64,000 nucleotides of DNA from Hylemonella gracilis str. Niagara R. Lineage in GTDB: Bacteria; Pseudomonadota; Gammaproteobacteria; Burkholderiales; Burkholderiaceae_C. Under the pieces are notes generated by a model, which was not told the origin of the DNA, searched no databases, and saw nothing but the letters and a program-made list of their open reading frames with translations. The stretch spans positions 3,074,311 through 3,138,310 of the forward strand of contig NZ_JEMG01000001.1 in the NCBI RefSeq assembly GCF_000600295.1. Direction: 5' to 3'. A program made the translations under genes and the position numbers. This document shows positions 37,589 to 45,436 of the stretch, piece by piece (the first letter of the stretch is position 1; every line of letters starts with the position of its first letter).

Positions 37589-39247
37589 TCACGAATAAGC
37601 CCAGACGAGCAAGTTTTCAAGATTGCCAACAAAGCGGTTGATTTCCTCAAGGCTGGGCTGGTAATGTGCATGAGATGCGTTGTTCAAAAGCACTACATCT
37701 TTCTGTTGCCCACCCGCAATACTGTTGATTGTCTTGATCAATCGAAAGTCATTCTTTGCATCAAAGAAATCTGTCGTGTGGGTATTCATGTAGTTGATTA
37801 ATGCGACAACACCTTTGTCGGCGACCTTCGGATATTCTTTGGGGAAAGAGCGCTGAATCTTCAACAACATCCCTGCCTCTAAAACGGCACGCAGACACAT
37901 AGAAAGAGCAATTTCGCGTCGCGTTCGATACAGCAGCAACGCCTCGGAAATTACTGCCCGTAGTGCAGTTGAGGCATGAGGGGATGCTTGCAGATCCGTC
38001 ATCACCTTTTCAGTAGGCTCAGGCAAGGGAGGAGCGGGAGTTGGCCGTGGCGCCGCCCCTCCCCCCACCCCGCTGCCGGAACCGCCACCTCCGGCAGGAC
38101 TCGGTGCTGGGGGTTTAGGCCGAGGTTTAGCGGCGTTAGTCACATTGCGATTGAATTCCGCTTCAGTCTTGAAGTGTATGACCTTTGTCGAATCAGTTCG
38201 ATATGACTCAGCTTGGGTTTTGAGCTCTAGCACCTTCGGCAACGTCATTAAATGTTCGCCGAATTCAGACTCCTTGAAATCAAAAGCATCCTTGGTATAT
38301 GTGACAGGCAAATCGTCGGCAAAAAGAATCCCGTATACACGTTGACGCGCATACTTGTTGCCAGTACCAAACAAGTTTGCTGGTACGAACGGACGATTCG
38401 TTGTACCGCAAATAACGCGCTCATGCCGAAAGATAACAAGCCCGGGGTTTGATTTGTAGCTCCCCTTTTCTAATAGGCTGATAGTCCCGGTCACCCTGGA
38501 CCCCTTAAACATTGTGTCAATTTCGACGGTCCAAACACGCTTCTTTCCAATGGAATACGTCTGTTTTCCTACAGACCGAAATTCTGGTGCATCGAGTATT
38601 GGAGCAATGACAGTAGGATCGAATCGCAAATTCGTTGGCGTCCCATCGAAATATGCTGTTAGTTCCAATCGCGGAATTTCACCAGAGGTAAACCGCTGAT
38701 AAACATCCCGAAGCTCGGCGCAAATAGATGCAAAGGCTTCTCGATCGATCGTACGACGAGGCTTTAGCAGTCTTATCGTGGTGTGGTTGTTGACTTTACT
38801 GACTTCGGAGGTGACATCGACCTCTTGCTGACCACTAGCGAGCAAAGCCGTGAGATCAAAGGTCAGACTGTGCTCTTGGGCTTCGGATCTTGGCTTAGTC
38901 GACAACTTCCACGTATCCGCAAACCACACGGCGGCGGCCTTCATCCCGATACCGAACTCACTCAATCCCTTGTGCTCAGGTTGCTTGGCCGGCTTCATCG
39001 CTTCAGCCAAACGTTCCCCAGGAATTCCAGGCCCGTTGTCGATGATCTCAATCGAATGAGCCTTTGCTGTATCTACATACTCCGTAGAGTAGAACTTAAT
39101 TTCAACTTTAAGAGCGGTCTTAGTTTTTTCTTTCAAATGTGCCGAGATGGCATTATCCACAAACTCTGCAATCGCGTAGGCGGGGTCATACCCCTGGACT
39201 CGCAAGAGGTTGTACATACCCATGTCTGGAGCAACATTGACTTTCAT
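37589..39247 (-). CDS. MORC-like GHKL ATPase linked to a DNA methyltransferase
   Basis: 552 residues. The N-terminal GHKL ATPase is complete: YAIAEFVDNAISAH (N box), IEIIDNGPGIP (G1) and LSEFGIGMKAAAVWFA (G2). A middle beta-rich S5-like region follows, then a Pro/Gly linker (about residues 388-420) and a helical C-terminal domain of about 130 residues. GGGAGGAAG precedes the ATG. It is 41 bp downstream of the C5 methyltransferase on the same strand. MORC/MutL-type ATPases are known in prokaryotic restriction-modification operons (Iyer, Abhiman and Aravind), so it is probably the ATP-driven part of a restriction-like system. No clear nuclease domain is seen. Confidence 0.8.
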   Translation of the reverse strand: MKVNVAPDMGMYNLLRVQGYDPAYAIAEFVDNAISAHLKEKTKTALKVEIKFYSTEYVDTAKAHSIEIIDNGPGIPGERLAEAMKPAKQPEHKGLSEFGIGMKAAAVWFADTWKLSTKPRSEAQEHSLTFDLTALLASGQQEVDVTSEVSKVNNHTTIRLLKPRRTIDREAFASICAELRDVYQRFTSGEIPRLELTAYFDGTPTNLRFDPTVIAPILDAPEFRSVGKQTYSIGKKRVWTVEIDTMFKGSRVTGTISLLEKGSYKSNPGLVIFRHERVICGTTNRPFVPANLFGTGNKYARQRVYGILFADDLPVTYTKDAFDFKESEFGEHLMTLPKVLELKTQAESYRTDSTKVIHFKTEAEFNRNVTNAAKPRPKPPAPSPAGGGGSGSGVGGGAAPRPTPAPPLPEPTEKVMTDLQASPHASTALRAVISEALLLYRTRREIALSMCLRAVLEAGMLLKIQRSFPKEYPKVADKGVVALINYMNTHTTDFFDAKNDFRLIKTINSIAGGQQKDVVLLNNASHAHYQPSLEEINRFVGNLENLLVWAYS

Positions 39248-39288
39248 GATCTTCCTCCCTTTTAATATAACTTGCGATCAGAAGTCAG

Positions 39289-40605
39289 CTAACGTATGGC
39301 CGCCCTAGCCACTTCGGTCACGATTCGTGCATTGACCGCATTGCCGAGAGCACGAAATGCTCGTGGACTACTCTCTGGAAATACACGCAGTTCCTCCAGA
39401 GACTGTAAAGACGCGGCTTCGCGAACTGCGAGATACCTTTTTCGCTTTCCGATGATCGGGGTCTGTGTAGGAGTCATGGCAACCAGCGAAGGAACCAAAT
39501 GACTGCGCATTACGCGAATGCCCGATGCCCGAAATTGAATTGTGTGTGACCACAAATCAAACTTTGATCGATCACCACGCCACTCAAGCATTTGCCAGCT
39601 TTTGTAGCTTTTTTCTATGGCAATCTTCCACTCATCCAGAAAATCCGAGTCCTGCTTGTATAGCTCGCGTGAGATTTCTGGCGATCTACGGAGCCATTTT
39701 GGCAAAGTACCACTGCGGGCGTAGTGAGGAAGCAGTTCAAGCGCCTCGTTTCGATCAGCCGCATGAGCCAGACTGATTCCATAAGCACCTTTAAAGCGGC
39801 GCCATCCTTTTAGTGGAAGACCGTCTAGAGGATAGGTAGCGCCGAACTCTGGCGCAAGGATTGTGGAGCTGGTTTCAGGTCGAATACGACGCACGAACTG
39901 CGCCCACTTTTCCAACACCAGGCTTTTCGCTGGCTCAATCCTACGCACGTCTTCGCCAGCATGATTCTCTAGAAATTCGGCAAGCGGCTTGACTTTTGTA
40001 CTGATTGGGTCTGGCCACTCAAAAGCAGGAATATCGTTACGCCTAGCGACAATGAAAACTCGCAACCGTTGCTGCGGAATCCCGAACTGTAGCGGTGAAT
40101 ATACGCGGTGATCCACGTGATAGCCCAGACGCCGGAAACCTTTAACAACATACTTCCAGAATGAACCGTCCGCGATCGTGAGTACGTTTGGAACATTTTC
40201 CAAGAAGACATACTTGGGACGATGATGATCCGCAATGCGTAAAACGTCATCGATTAACCGACCTGAATCAGGGCAAGCTGCACCTCGCTTTTTCCCAGCG
40301 AGAGAGAATGGTTGACAAGGAAAACCCGCGCAAAGAATATTGTGCTGAGGCACATCGGTAGCCTGCACTTCGCGAATATCCCCTGCGGGTAATTCGCCGA
40401 AGTTACTTAGATAGACAGACCGTAGCTCTTCGTCAATCTCGCTTGAAAAAACACACCGATGCCCGAGCCGCTCCAGCCCCACACGAAATCCACCTAGACC
40501 AGAGAAAAGGTCAACAAAGGCATAGCGCACCGGAATTTCGTTCAAATTCTGGGCGCAATCTTCAGTCTGAAAATCTTCAAACTGTTTTGTAATTTTTTCC
40601 TCCAT
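39289..40605 (-). CDS. DNA (cytosine-5-)-methyltransferase
   Basis: About 438 residues. Motif I FVDLFSGLGGFRVGLE, motif IV GFPCQPFSLAG with the catalytic Cys, motif VI ENVPNV, motif VIII QQRLRVFIVA, and motif X RALGNAVNARIVTEVARA. It transfers methyl to C5 of cytosine in a target that cannot be read from the protein. ATG 40605 has GGGAG upstream; a TTG at 40620 is an alternative. It leads a leftward operon with the MORC-like ATPase and shares a divergent control region with a SprT-like gene. Confidence 0.93.
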   Translation of the reverse strand: MEEKITKQFEDFQTEDCAQNLNEIPVRYAFVDLFSGLGGFRVGLERLGHRCVFSSEIDEELRSVYLSNFGELPAGDIREVQATDVPQHNILCAGFPCQPFSLAGKKRGAACPDSGRLIDDVLRIADHHRPKYVFLENVPNVLTIADGSFWKYVVKGFRRLGYHVDHRVYSPLQFGIPQQRLRVFIVARRNDIPAFEWPDPISTKVKPLAEFLENHAGEDVRRIEPAKSLVLEKWAQFVRRIRPETSSTILAPEFGATYPLDGLPLKGWRRFKGAYGISLAHAADRNEALELLPHYARSGTLPKWLRRSPEISRELYKQDSDFLDEWKIAIEKSYKSWQMLEWRGDRSKFDLWSHTIQFRASGIRVMRSHLVPSLVAMTPTQTPIIGKRKRYLAVREAASLQSLEELRVFPESSPRAFRALGNAVNARIVTEVARAAIR

Positions 40606-40625
40606 CGCTCCCTCTCTCAATGAAA

Positions 40626-40641
40626 TGTATCGTACGATACA
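40626..40641. promoter_or_regulatory. 16-bp perfect palindrome between methyltransferase and SprT-like gene
   Basis: TGTATCGTACGATACA is symmetrical over all 16 bases. It lies in the 44-bp space between the divergent starts at 40605 and 40650, so a bound protein would control both genes. It is probably the operator of the modification module, possibly for autoregulation. Confidence 0.7.
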
Positions 40642-40649
40642 CTCAGAAT

Positions 40650-41402
40650 ATGAGAAACGTCAATCCCACGCGTGGTTTTTATGCGTATCTTGAGTCCGCA
40701 GGCGAAGTGTTCAATCAAAAACTCTTCGGCAATACGCTACCCGCCCCCTTGTTTACATTGCGCCGCCACGGCCATGGCCTTGGGTATTTCTCCGGTCGAA
40801 GGTGGAGCGCAGGGTCTGGCAAGCGGGTGAATGAAATCACCTTGAATCCAGAGCTCTTTGCTCAGCGTCCACTGCTAACACTTTTACTGACCATAGTCCA
40901 AGCTCAATGTGATATGTGGCAACACCTGCATGGCGAACCGAGCCGACCTGGTTACAGAAACGCGCAGTGGACGCGCAAGATGATCGACATCGGTATCAAG
41001 CCTGTTTCGCGAGATGAACAATCGCAGCGGCAGACAGGCCAAGGCCTGGACCTGATACCGCAACCCGGAGGGAAATTTCTTGCCGCTTGCGCGGAAATCG
41101 CCGGCGATTCAGGGCGGCCACCATTTTCCGAGCGCTGGCTGAAGTCGGAAATTACGCCAGAAAGACCTTTAGCTGATTTACCAAAAGACATCTCCAAATT
41201 GCTTTCATCTCCGGTTGGCCCCGCGGTGATCGATCCTCAGCTGCAGGAACAGATGGATCTGAAAGAGGCCAAGCGCAAGATTAAGTACACGTGTCTTAAT
41301 TGCGATGTCAATGTTTGGGGGCGCCCAAACCTAGCGCTAATCTGTGCGCTATGCGGTGAAAAACTACGACCTAAGCAACGGGCACGTACAAAAGATTGTT
41401 GA
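40650..41402 (+). CDS. SprT-like protein with lost zinc-protease motif
   Basis: About 250 residues from ATG 40650 (MRNVNPTRGFY). The fold matches plasmid-type SprT-like proteins: FNQKLFGNTLPAPLF, NEITLNPELF, then WQHLHGEPSRPGYRNAQW. The HExxH zinc site expected before WQH is here QAQCD (VQAQCDMWQH), so protease activity is probably lost. The C-terminal zinc ribbon remains (CLNCDV ... CALCGEK). An in-frame ATG at 40620 overlaps the palindromic operator and is less likely. It may act as a DNA-protein crosslink sensor or regulator. Confidence 0.72.
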   Translation: MRNVNPTRGFYAYLESAGEVFNQKLFGNTLPAPLFTLRRHGHGLGYFSGRRWSAGSGKRVNEITLNPELFAQRPLLTLLLTIVQAQCDMWQHLHGEPSRPGYRNAQWTRKMIDIGIKPVSRDEQSQRQTGQGLDLIPQPGGKFLAACAEIAGDSGRPPFSERWLKSEITPERPLADLPKDISKLLSSPVGPAVIDPQLQEQMDLKEAKRKIKYTCLNCDVNVWGRPNLALICALCGEKLRPKQRARTKDC

Positions 41403-41496
41403 CATGTCGGATCGTCGATGCTCATTACTGTGTACGTGAGATGGCTGCGTGATGTGCATTCGACCAGGCGCTTGAGGGCGTTTTTGTCAATGCAAT

Positions 41497-42462
41497 CTAC
41501 CAAGAATAGTCTTGACGAGTCACCTGCGCAGACCACATCTGCAGCGCCAACCGATCTGGCCGAGGCAAGGACTCAAGATGTGAGTTCATCCGCCTCTCTG
41601 CGCTTGCTTGCCAATGCCTGATTGCCCGGGCAATGTCGTTGTTCTTGGCAAGCCCACTTCGATCCACAACCAGGCACTCGATCAAGCGCAGACACATCGC
41701 TTCAAGCAAGACGAGTATCGACTGCTGCTTCGGGAACTGAAAACCTGCATCCTTTCCAAAACTGAGGAGCCGCGTCCGCGCACCCAGCATGGCGTGAACG
41801 AACCTCATGCCTGTTTGCCCAAGATAGCTCATCCGAGCTTCGATTAAGCAGACGGCGACTCCGTCCAGGCCCGTCACCCTGGACCAGAGTCTGTCCAGTT
41901 CTTCAGCTTTGTGATGGACTTTCCAGAAGGGCTCTTCATCAGCATGCAACCTCGCCAAATCCCCATCAGATGAGCTGTCCACAAATGGCGACCATATCGA
42001 TGGAGCCATGGACAGGTAGAGCTCTCTCAGGCGTTGAGGTCCCAGCAGCCGATCAAAGTCCATCAGTTCCCAGATCGGGTGATAGAAGATTTCGGCCGTT
42101 CCCGGATAGATCCGATCAAGGCGCAGGATCAGGCTGGATTTGGCTTGCTCCTGGGCACCCTGCGGCATCACGTCCCCGCGCAAGTAACGCGGCCATAGCC
42201 CACTAGAAAAACGCAGCTTGGGGTGCGATTTTGAAATCAGTCTCTCAAACTGATCGGCCTGCACGGCACCGCTGGCCACCATTACATGATGACTCCAGAC
42301 GATGACGCGTAGTCGCTGCAACAGCGGGGTTGCTGGTCGCCCACGCTTGGATGCGATTCTCCGTTCCAAGATGCAGGAAATAAATTCCCATTTTATTTCC
42401 TTTCCGTCTATCGACCGTTGACGAAAAAAAGAGCTGTCGTAGTTTGGTTCTTGCCACGGCAA
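41497..42462 (-). CDS. Unknown protein conserved next to tnsAB (accessory of element A)
   Basis: 321 residues, not recognised. It starts with a TTG (PWQEPNYDSSFF). It has an N-terminal segment (RQRSIDGKEIKWEFISCILE, basic RRIASKRGRPA) almost identical to the homologue in element B (60984-62006), then gradually diverges, with LRVIVWSHHVM, SSGLWPRYLRGDVMPQG and FYHPIWELMDFDRLLGP shared. No zinc ligands, nuclease or ATPase motif is visible; it looks like an all-helical protein. It is divergent from tnsAB over a conserved 258-bp region. It is a candidate regulator or target-selection factor; the start codon is uncertain. Confidence 0.6.
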   Translation of the reverse strand: MPWQEPNYDSSFFRQRSIDGKEIKWEFISCILERRIASKRGRPATPLLQRLRVIVWSHHVMVASGAVQADQFERLISKSHPKLRFSSGLWPRYLRGDVMPQGAQEQAKSSLILRLDRIYPGTAEIFYHPIWELMDFDRLLGPQRLRELYLSMAPSIWSPFVDSSSDGDLARLHADEEPFWKVHHKAEELDRLWSRVTGLDGVAVCLIEARMSYLGQTGMRFVHAMLGARTRLLSFGKDAGFQFPKQQSILVLLEAMCLRLIECLVVDRSGLAKNNDIARAIRHWQASAERRMNSHLESLPRPDRLALQMWSAQVTRQDYSW

Positions 42463-42546
42463 GTGCTGTGGTGCCCGCGCTTTTCAGCCGGGCTTCACCA
42501 ACCGCCACGCAGGAGCAAGAGCACACACAAGGACAGCCAGAAATAA

Positions 42547-42581
42547 AAAAGCCCGGGTCCGGCAAGACCCAGGCTTTTTCC
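42547..42581. terminator. Bidirectional hairpin with A/T tails in the tnsAB divergent region
   Basis: A run of A, then GCCCGGGTC, loop CGGCAA, GACCCAGGC and a run of T. It could terminate transcription in either direction. It is placed oddly between two divergent genes, and the same hairpin is at 62023-62056 in element B. Confidence 0.65.
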
Positions 42582-42622
42582 CTCAGCCGTCATAGCTTTG
42601 GTTGAAACGCTTCAAAGTATAT

Positions 42623-42715
42623 GACTCCTGTCGCACACGTCAAGTCGTGCGCGGAGGGATTCTTTTGCCTGTCGATTTGTAGAGTTCTCAGCGACCGCGT
42701 GGCATTTCAGGAGTC
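42623..42715 (+). promoter_or_regulatory. tnsAB leader with ribosome-site-sequestering inverted repeat
   Basis: GACTCCTG (42623-42630) is the exact complement of CAGGAGTC (42708-42715), which contains the AGGAG ribosome site of tnsAB. A nested CGCAC/GTGCG pair (42632-42651) would form an inner stem. Both pairings are kept in element B (62103-62110, 62188-62195). Confidence 0.55.
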
Positions 42716-42719
42716 TGAA

Positions 42720-45434
42720 ATGTCGTCTCAAGAGCAATTGGCGGACCTGTTCCACCGGCGTCGACTAAGCGCCGACGCCATCGCCATGATCGAGAACATC
42801 CGGCAGAGTGAGCCGTCTCGAATCCTGCGCAGCGGCACGCATAACGTCGTGACGCACTACACCAGCCGAAAGATGGGCTGTGTGATCAAAGCGGAGGCAC
42901 GTCGTACAGAGTTGGCCGCCATCTTCCAGTGGGACCATGACGATGTCACCCACGAGTTCTACGACCAGCCGCCGGCGATCAAGAAGATCCACGATCTGGG
43001 TAACGGAAAAACCAGAAGCCACCTGTACACACCAGATTTTTTCCGCATCGCGGAAGACTTCGTGGGTTGGGTCGAATGCAAAGCGGAAGGGTGGTTGCGG
43101 GAGCAAGCCACGTCGCCCTCACCCCATTACATCCAGGACAAGACCGGCACCTGGCGGTGCCCGGCCGCGGAACGCTTTGCTCACGCATACGGGTTGGACT
43201 ACACAGTCCGCTCCTCGGTCGAATCGGATCCCATTGTCATTCAGAACATTTCTGACCTTTCCGACTACTACCGCGAAGACTGTCCTGAGCCGACGATACA
43301 GCAGCTGAAGCAGATTCAGGATGCCTTGCGCGATGGTTGGTGCTGGCTGCGCGATCTCCTGAAATGCGGCGATGGACCGATGGCCGATGCCATCTACAAG
43401 CTGATCGCAGACGAAAAACTGCACGTCGACTTGCGCGTGGCATCCCTCATGCGCGAGCCTCACAGGGTCCGAGTGTTCAGGACTCGCGCCCTGCTGGAAT
43501 CCTCTGAAATCTGGTTTGAGCCGCTGCTTGCCACGTCTAGTACTGGGATCCGTAGCGTGACGCCGACATCTGGTTCGGCCGTGGTCTGGGACGGATCGGC
43601 TTGGGAGATCGTCAATGCCGGAGACACCGAGATCTTTCTGCGCAGAAAGAATACTGATGGAAAGGAATGCGTCCAACGCCTGCCCGTGGCCGACTTCGAG
43701 CAGTTAGTTGGCACCGGATCGATCGCCGGTACGACCGCGATTACGAATCCACAACTGGCCGCCGCTGGCGCTCGGTTGTGCCGGGCTACGGCCGAGGATA
43801 TCCGCTCGGCCATGCATCGCTACTACTGCATCCACCCTGAGCTCTGTCCGCCTACGGAGAACCATCTCGCCAGTTCGAGGGCCATCCGCAAATGGAAGCG
43901 GTTCGCACAACAAGGACTGATTGAATACGGGAATGAATTCGTCGGGCTACTGCCTCAGATCCATGACCGGGGCAATCGCGCGCGCCGACTTCCCCCACGC
44001 GTGCTTGAAATCATTCATGAAGTCATTGACCAAGAAGTTCAATCCAGCACCGCCCCGGGGAATTTCAACGCATGGTCACTGGTTGTCAACACCTGCCGCA
44101 AAGAGGGCTTGATGTTGCCCAGCCGCAAGACCTTTACTGCTGAGATTCAGCGAGTGACAACGCCAGAGGCACTGAAGAAGGCACGAGAAGGTGAAAAAGC
44201 CGGATACAGCTTGGAACTGCCTTTCCTCATCCTGGAGCGAGATACACCCAAACACGGTACACGCCCTTTCGACATTGCCCACATCGACCATACACAGCTC
44301 GATTTGCAGTTGGTCAATGAGGCTACGGGCGCGCCCATGGGAAAGCCATGGCTGACAGTCATGATCGATGCCTACACACGGATGATCCTGGCTTGGGTCC
44401 TTCTCTTTGTTGAGCCTAGCTACCGATCCTGCATGCTGGTTCTGCGTGACTGTGTGCGGCGACATCACCGGCTGCCACGGACTCTTGTCTCTGATCAAGG
44501 ACGGGAATTCCTGGGAACTTACTACGAGCAGTTGCTAGCCATGTTCGGCGTGAACAAGCGAACGCGTCCTGCTAGCCAACCCCGATTCGGCAACATCATT
44601 GAACGCGTCTTCGGAGTCCAGAACTCGCAGTTCACTCTTGCATTGATCGGCAACAACAAAGCTCTTCAGTCGCCGCGGAGCATGTCTCCAACTCACGATC
44701 CGCGCGACTTGGCGGTTTGGAATCTGCGTGCTTTCAGAGAATCCTTCGATGGATACCTGGGAGAGGTCTATCACCAGGTGGAGCACCCTGCGCTAGGTAT
44801 TAGTCCAACGATTGCCATGGAAATAGGCATGGTGCAGTCGGGCGAACGCAGTCACACCCTGATTCCCTACGACCAAAATTTCCTGATCCTGTCCATGCCC
44901 ACGAATACCAAGGGCACGTCTCGCGTTCAGCGCGACGGAAGCATCAAAGTCAACCGGATCGACTATTTTTCCAACGCTCTGTTGGACTACGTCGGCCAAA
45001 ACATTCCTGTGCGGTACGACCCGTTCGATGTTTCCCATGCCTATGCCTTGGGGAAACTCGGATGGATTGAGGCCACGAGCATGTATCGAAGCGAACTGGC
45101 AGGCCGCTCCGAAAAGGAAATCGAAGCCATCTCCCAAGAGATCAATGAGGTCAACAGGCGCGATGGCGTACGGGAAAAAGACCGTGCTGCCCTTCTAGGC
45201 GCTTACCTCCAGAAGATTCGCGGACGCGAGGCAAAACTGAAGCTGGAACTTCAGCGCACACGCGATCGCGAGCTTCGCTCCACCGATCAGGATGTCGGCC
45301 TGCTTACAGGCCCCGCGGATTCCAGCGACACCCTCTCGCCGTCGCCACTTTCCCCGCCGCATCCGTCCCCCTCCGAGCCGACAAAGGATGTCGGCTTCGA
45401 CTCCATCTCCCAAGAGGCGTACAAGGACTTCTGA
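42720..45434 (+). CDS. TnsA-TnsB fusion transposase (element A)
   Basis: 904 residues. The N-terminal TnsA-type endonuclease has YTPDFF (Asp106) and WVECKAE (Glu119, Lys121), the PD-x-E-x-K set, for cutting the non-transferred strand. The TnsB part has a DDE triad: HIDHTQLD (Asp523), VSDQGREF (Asp592) and NIIERVFG (Glu628). Helix-turn-helix regions lie between the two parts. All catalytic residues are intact, so cut-and-paste transposition is expected. ATG 42720 follows AGGAG; in-frame 42621 is less likely. It is followed 2 bp later by tnsC. The C-terminal proline/serine tail probably contacts TnsC. Confidence 0.9.
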   Translation: MSSQEQLADLFHRRRLSADAIAMIENIRQSEPSRILRSGTHNVVTHYTSRKMGCVIKAEARRTELAAIFQWDHDDVTHEFYDQPPAIKKIHDLGNGKTRSHLYTPDFFRIAEDFVGWVECKAEGWLREQATSPSPHYIQDKTGTWRCPAAERFAHAYGLDYTVRSSVESDPIVIQNISDLSDYYREDCPEPTIQQLKQIQDALRDGWCWLRDLLKCGDGPMADAIYKLIADEKLHVDLRVASLMREPHRVRVFRTRALLESSEIWFEPLLATSSTGIRSVTPTSGSAVVWDGSAWEIVNAGDTEIFLRRKNTDGKECVQRLPVADFEQLVGTGSIAGTTAITNPQLAAAGARLCRATAEDIRSAMHRYYCIHPELCPPTENHLASSRAIRKWKRFAQQGLIEYGNEFVGLLPQIHDRGNRARRLPPRVLEIIHEVIDQEVQSSTAPGNFNAWSLVVNTCRKEGLMLPSRKTFTAEIQRVTTPEALKKAREGEKAGYSLELPFLILERDTPKHGTRPFDIAHIDHTQLDLQLVNEATGAPMGKPWLTVMIDAYTRMILAWVLLFVEPSYRSCMLVLRDCVRRHHRLPRTLVSDQGREFLGTYYEQLLAMFGVNKRTRPASQPRFGNIIERVFGVQNSQFTLALIGNNKALQSPRSMSPTHDPRDLAVWNLRAFRESFDGYLGEVYHQVEHPALGISPTIAMEIGMVQSGERSHTLIPYDQNFLILSMPTNTKGTSRVQRDGSIKVNRIDYFSNALLDYVGQNIPVRYDPFDVSHAYALGKLGWIEATSMYRSELAGRSEKEIEAISQEINEVNRRDGVREKDRAALLGAYLQKIRGREAKLKLELQRTRDRELRSTDQDVGLLTGPADSSDTLSPSPLSPPHPSPSEPTKDVGFDSISQEAYKDF

Positions 45435-45436
45435 GC

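Noticed and set aside
41395-41410. TGTTGACA at the end of the SprT-like gene as a Tn7-type end
   Set aside because: No terminal repeat partner and no 17-bp sites nearby; the elements' real ends begin TGTCGCTGG.
42245-42565. Minus-strand ORF starting MPDPGFFISGC, overlapping the accessory gene
   Set aside because: It crosses the terminator-like hairpin and runs in another frame of the conserved accessory gene; copies in A and B do not keep it as a protein.
42621-42719. Upstream in-frame start for TnsAB at 42621
   Set aside because: No ribosome site; the 33 extra codons differ mostly by amino-acid changes between A and B while the RNA pairing is kept, so the region is more likely a leader.
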